Origin: Chloroflexota bacterium
GTDB taxonomy: Bacteria > Chloroflexota > Anaerolineae > Anaerolineales > Villigracilaceae
Reading direction: 5' to 3'
Assembly: GCA_021796315.1 (NCBI GenBank)
Contig: JAJYOH010000328.1
Location: forward strand, 1 to 6,875
DNA: 6,875 nucleotides
Shown here: in pieces, positions 5,281 through 6,875 of the stretch
Numbering within the stretch: position 1 is the stretch's first letter
Layout of the letters: each line of letters begins with the position of its first letter
Notes under the pieces: model-generated
Seen by the model: only the letters and a program-made list of their open reading frames with translations
The model's database searches: none
Told to the model about the DNA's origin: nothing
Translations under genes and position numbers: made by a program

Positions 5281-6474
5281 ATGACCAAGTGGTTCTCAAA
5301 TCGGCCCAGGTTGGCCCTCTTTATTATCGGGGTGAGTCTGATTCTCGTGGTGGCGGCCGCTCTAACGTCAAGGGCTGACGCGGCAAATATCGCCAGCCCG
5401 GTTTTGCATTCTGCCTCGCATCCTGCTTCGCAGGATAAGCCTTCCAATGATTATTGTCTGGGTTGCCACAATCAGCCTAATTTGAGCAAGACGTTGCCCA
5501 GCGGCGAGACACTTTCGCTATTCATTGACTCAAGTTTGTTCAATCATGGTGTTCACAATCAGGAAAATATTGCCTGTGTGGATTGCCACACGAACATCAG
5601 CGCCTTTCCTCATCCGGATTTCAAAGCCGATGATCTTCGACAGGTTTCCATCCAGCTTTATACGTCCTGCCAGAATTGTCACGCCGACCAGTACAACAAG
5701 GCGCTGGATAGTGTTCATCAGAAAGCGCTGGCGGGAGGAAATTTCAATGCCGCGGTTTGCACGGATTGTCATAACCCGCATCAGCAGACGCGTATCACTG
5801 ACAAAACAACCGGTGAGCTCTTACCGGAAGCCCGTTTGCGTATCCCACAGACTTGTGCGCGTTGCCATAGCGCCATTTACGATGCTTATAAAAACAGCGT
5901 GCATGGCAAGGCATTGACAGTGCAAGGCAACCTGGATGTGCCAACCTGTATTGATTGTCACGGAGTGCATAATATTCCCGATCCAACAACGGTCCAGTTC
6001 CGCAATGACACGCCGTTGTTATGCGCCAAGTGTCACACCGACCCGAAGATCATGGATAAGTATGGAATTTCGACCCAGGTCTTGAATACTTATGTGGCTG
6101 ATTTCCATGGAACAACGGTAACGCTCTTTGAGCAGACCTCGCCGAATACTCCTACCAATAAACCGGTCTGCACAGATTGTCACGGCGTACATAATATTTC
6201 CAATGTGAATGATCCTGCTACCGGCATCGCAATCAAGCAAAATCTTTTGACTAAATGTCAACGCTGCCATCCAAATGTGACAACTGCAAGCTTTACCGAT
6301 GCGTGGATGAGTCACTATGTTGCCAGCCCCGATAAATTTTCTCTCGTCTATTATGTGAACCTGTTCTACAAGTTCCTTATTCCTGCTGTCATCGGCGGTA
6401 TGTTGCTGTTCGTCATCACAGACTTTATCAGACGCACGATCGAAGCGCGGAAAGGACACAAGAAAAATGGCTAA
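5281..6474 (+). CDS. Nonaheme c-type cytochrome with C-terminal membrane anchor
   Basis: Probable electron-transfer subunit paired with the cytochrome b that follows. It has 397 residues. The N-terminal hydrophobic segment (about 11-28) ends in ADA (32-34), a plausible signal peptidase I site. Nine CXXCH motifs start at C59, C99, C130, C160, C192, C223, C248, C297 and C326. Distal-ligand candidates include H89, H92, H111, H146, H167, H208, H230, H276, H304 and H345, so bis-histidine hemes are likely. Recurrent SVHxKAL and CxDCHGVHNI segments mark internal repetition. One C-terminal helix (about 364-382) is followed by a basic tail, which places the hemes outside and the tail inside. The heme count and the adjacent b-type gene resemble Geobacter CbcL with its domains on separate genes. 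AGGAG is 6 nt before the ATG. The stop overlaps the next gene by 8 nt. Confidence 0.9.
   Translation: MTKWFSNRPRLALFIIGVSLILVVAAALTSRADAANIASPVLHSASHPASQDKPSNDYCLGCHNQPNLSKTLPSGETLSLFIDSSLFNHGVHNQENIACVDCHTNISAFPHPDFKADDLRQVSIQLYTSCQNCHADQYNKALDSVHQKALAGGNFNAAVCTDCHNPHQQTRITDKTTGELLPEARLRIPQTCARCHSAIYDAYKNSVHGKALTVQGNLDVPTCIDCHGVHNIPDPTTVQFRNDTPLLCAKCHTDPKIMDKYGISTQVLNTYVADFHGTTVTLFEQTSPNTPTNKPVCTDCHGVHNISNVNDPATGIAIKQNLLTKCQRCHPNVTTASFTDAWMSHYVASPDKFSLVYYVNLFYKFLIPAVIGGMLLFVITDFIRRTIEARKGHKKNG
6451..6456 (+). promoter_or_regulatory. Ribosome binding site of the cytochrome b gene
   Basis: AAAGGA, 10 nt upstream of the ATG at 6467 and inside the end of the nonaheme gene. With the ATGGCTAA overlap it indicates coupled translation of the two subunits. 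Confidence 0.5.
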
Positions 6475-6875
6475 TAAAACTTCTGCTTCTGTGCAGCCGC
6501 GCGCGTACGTCCGCTTTACGATGGCTGACCGCCTCCAACATTTATTGATGTTGTTGTCGTTCACCACATTGGGCGTTACCGGCCTGGTACAGAAATACCC
6601 TTTAAATTCTGTTTCACTTTTCATCATCCGTTGGTGGGGCGGGGTGGAAAATGTCCGCGCTACACACCACGTTGCCGCTACTGTATTAATGTTGGTCGCG
6701 ATCTATCACCTTATCGGTTTTGGATATAAGTTGTTTGTTTTGCATGAACGTGTCACCATGCTCCCCGGTTTTCAGGATATCAAAGACGCGTGGATGGCCT
6801 TTACGTACAACATTGGCCTTGGCAAATCTCGTCCGCAGATGGGGCGCTATACATTCGAAGAAAAAGCTGAATACT
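6467..6875 (+). CDS. Cytochrome b, FdnI/HydC (formate dehydrogenase gamma)-like membrane subunit (3' end cut by window)
   Basis: The first 136 residues of a b-type cytochrome that would bind heme b in the membrane and exchange electrons with the quinone pool. Visible features are RFTMADRLQH (16-25) leading into the first helix (about 23-41), the WWGG loop, and ATHH (65-68) opening the second helix, which ends near residue 91 with H81 inside. H25, H67, H68 and H81 are heme-ligand candidates. The stretch GRYTFEEKAEY at the end is typical of the loop before the third helix in the FdnI/HydC/thiosulfate-reductase b-subunit group. It overlaps the nonaheme gene by 8 nt in the +1 frame, so the two are co-transcribed and probably form one complex. 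At least half the protein is outside the window, so the later heme ligands cannot be checked. No molybdopterin or hydrogenase catalytic subunit is seen, so the usual FdnI partner is replaced here by the nonaheme protein. Confidence 0.85.
   Translation, partial: MANKTSASVQPRAYVRFTMADRLQHLLMLLSFTTLGVTGLVQKYPLNSVSLFIIRWWGGVENVRATHHVAATVLMLVAIYHLIGFGYKLFVLHERVTMLPGFQDIKDAWMAFTYNIGLGKSRPQMGRYTFEEKAEY

Noticed and set aside
6467..6474. Possible frameshift breaking a fused nonaheme-cytochrome b (CbcL-like) gene
   Set aside because: The upstream protein ends naturally with a membrane helix and basic tail, and the downstream protein has its own ATG, Shine-Dalgarno and a normal N-terminus. The overlap is ordinary translational coupling.
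6019..6627. A 202-codon minus-strand open frame across the nonaheme/cytochrome b junction
   Set aside because: It is antisense to two genes with clear heme-binding motifs and lacks any recognisable feature.
1..6875. CRISPR arrays, tRNA/rRNA genes, insertion sequences or phage genes
   Set aside because: I saw no regularly spaced direct repeats, no tRNA- or rRNA-like sequences, and no transposase or integrase frame anywhere in the window.

Overview
The window looks like part of the chromosome of an anaerobic or facultatively respiring bacterium that makes multiheme c-type cytochromes. The style of the proteins (System I cytochrome c maturation with a cysteine-type CcmE, a decaheme lipoprotein, and a nonaheme protein with a separate b-type partner) reminds me most of Chloroflexota of the Anaerolineae type. 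That assignment comes from memory of protein style, not from a marker gene, and another deep-branching or deltaproteobacterial lineage is possible.

Layout. On the minus strand, ccmE (1997-2476) is followed by ccmF (1935 down to the window edge, 3' end missing). Both belong to cytochrome c maturation. A perfect 14-bp hairpin lies between them. A 381-bp AT-rich divergent regulatory region (2477-2857) separates them from the plus-strand genes. It holds an extended -10 promoter for ccmE, a sigma70-like promoter overlapped by a CRP/FNR-type palindrome for the cytochrome gene, several inverted repeats, and a strong Shine-Dalgarno-like sequence with no start codon.

On the plus strand there is a 738-residue decaheme lipoprotein built from two tandem pentaheme units (2858-5074), then a hairpin terminator. 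Next come a nonaheme cytochrome with a signal sequence and a C-terminal membrane helix (5281-6474) and, overlapping its end by 8 nt, the start of a FdnI/HydC-like cytochrome b (6467 to the window edge, 3' end missing).

How they may work together (inference). The cytochrome b and the membrane-tethered nonaheme protein resemble a split form of the Geobacter CbcL design, in which a b-type diheme domain is fused to nine c-type hemes. They would exchange electrons between the quinone pool and the outer face of the membrane. The decaheme lipoprotein would be the next carrier or terminal conduit. The two c-type proteins need 19 covalently attached hemes, which would explain the divergent ccm genes next door. 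CcmE carries the rare CXXXY heme-binding motif in place of HXXXY, so the maturation pathway is probably the variant System I*.
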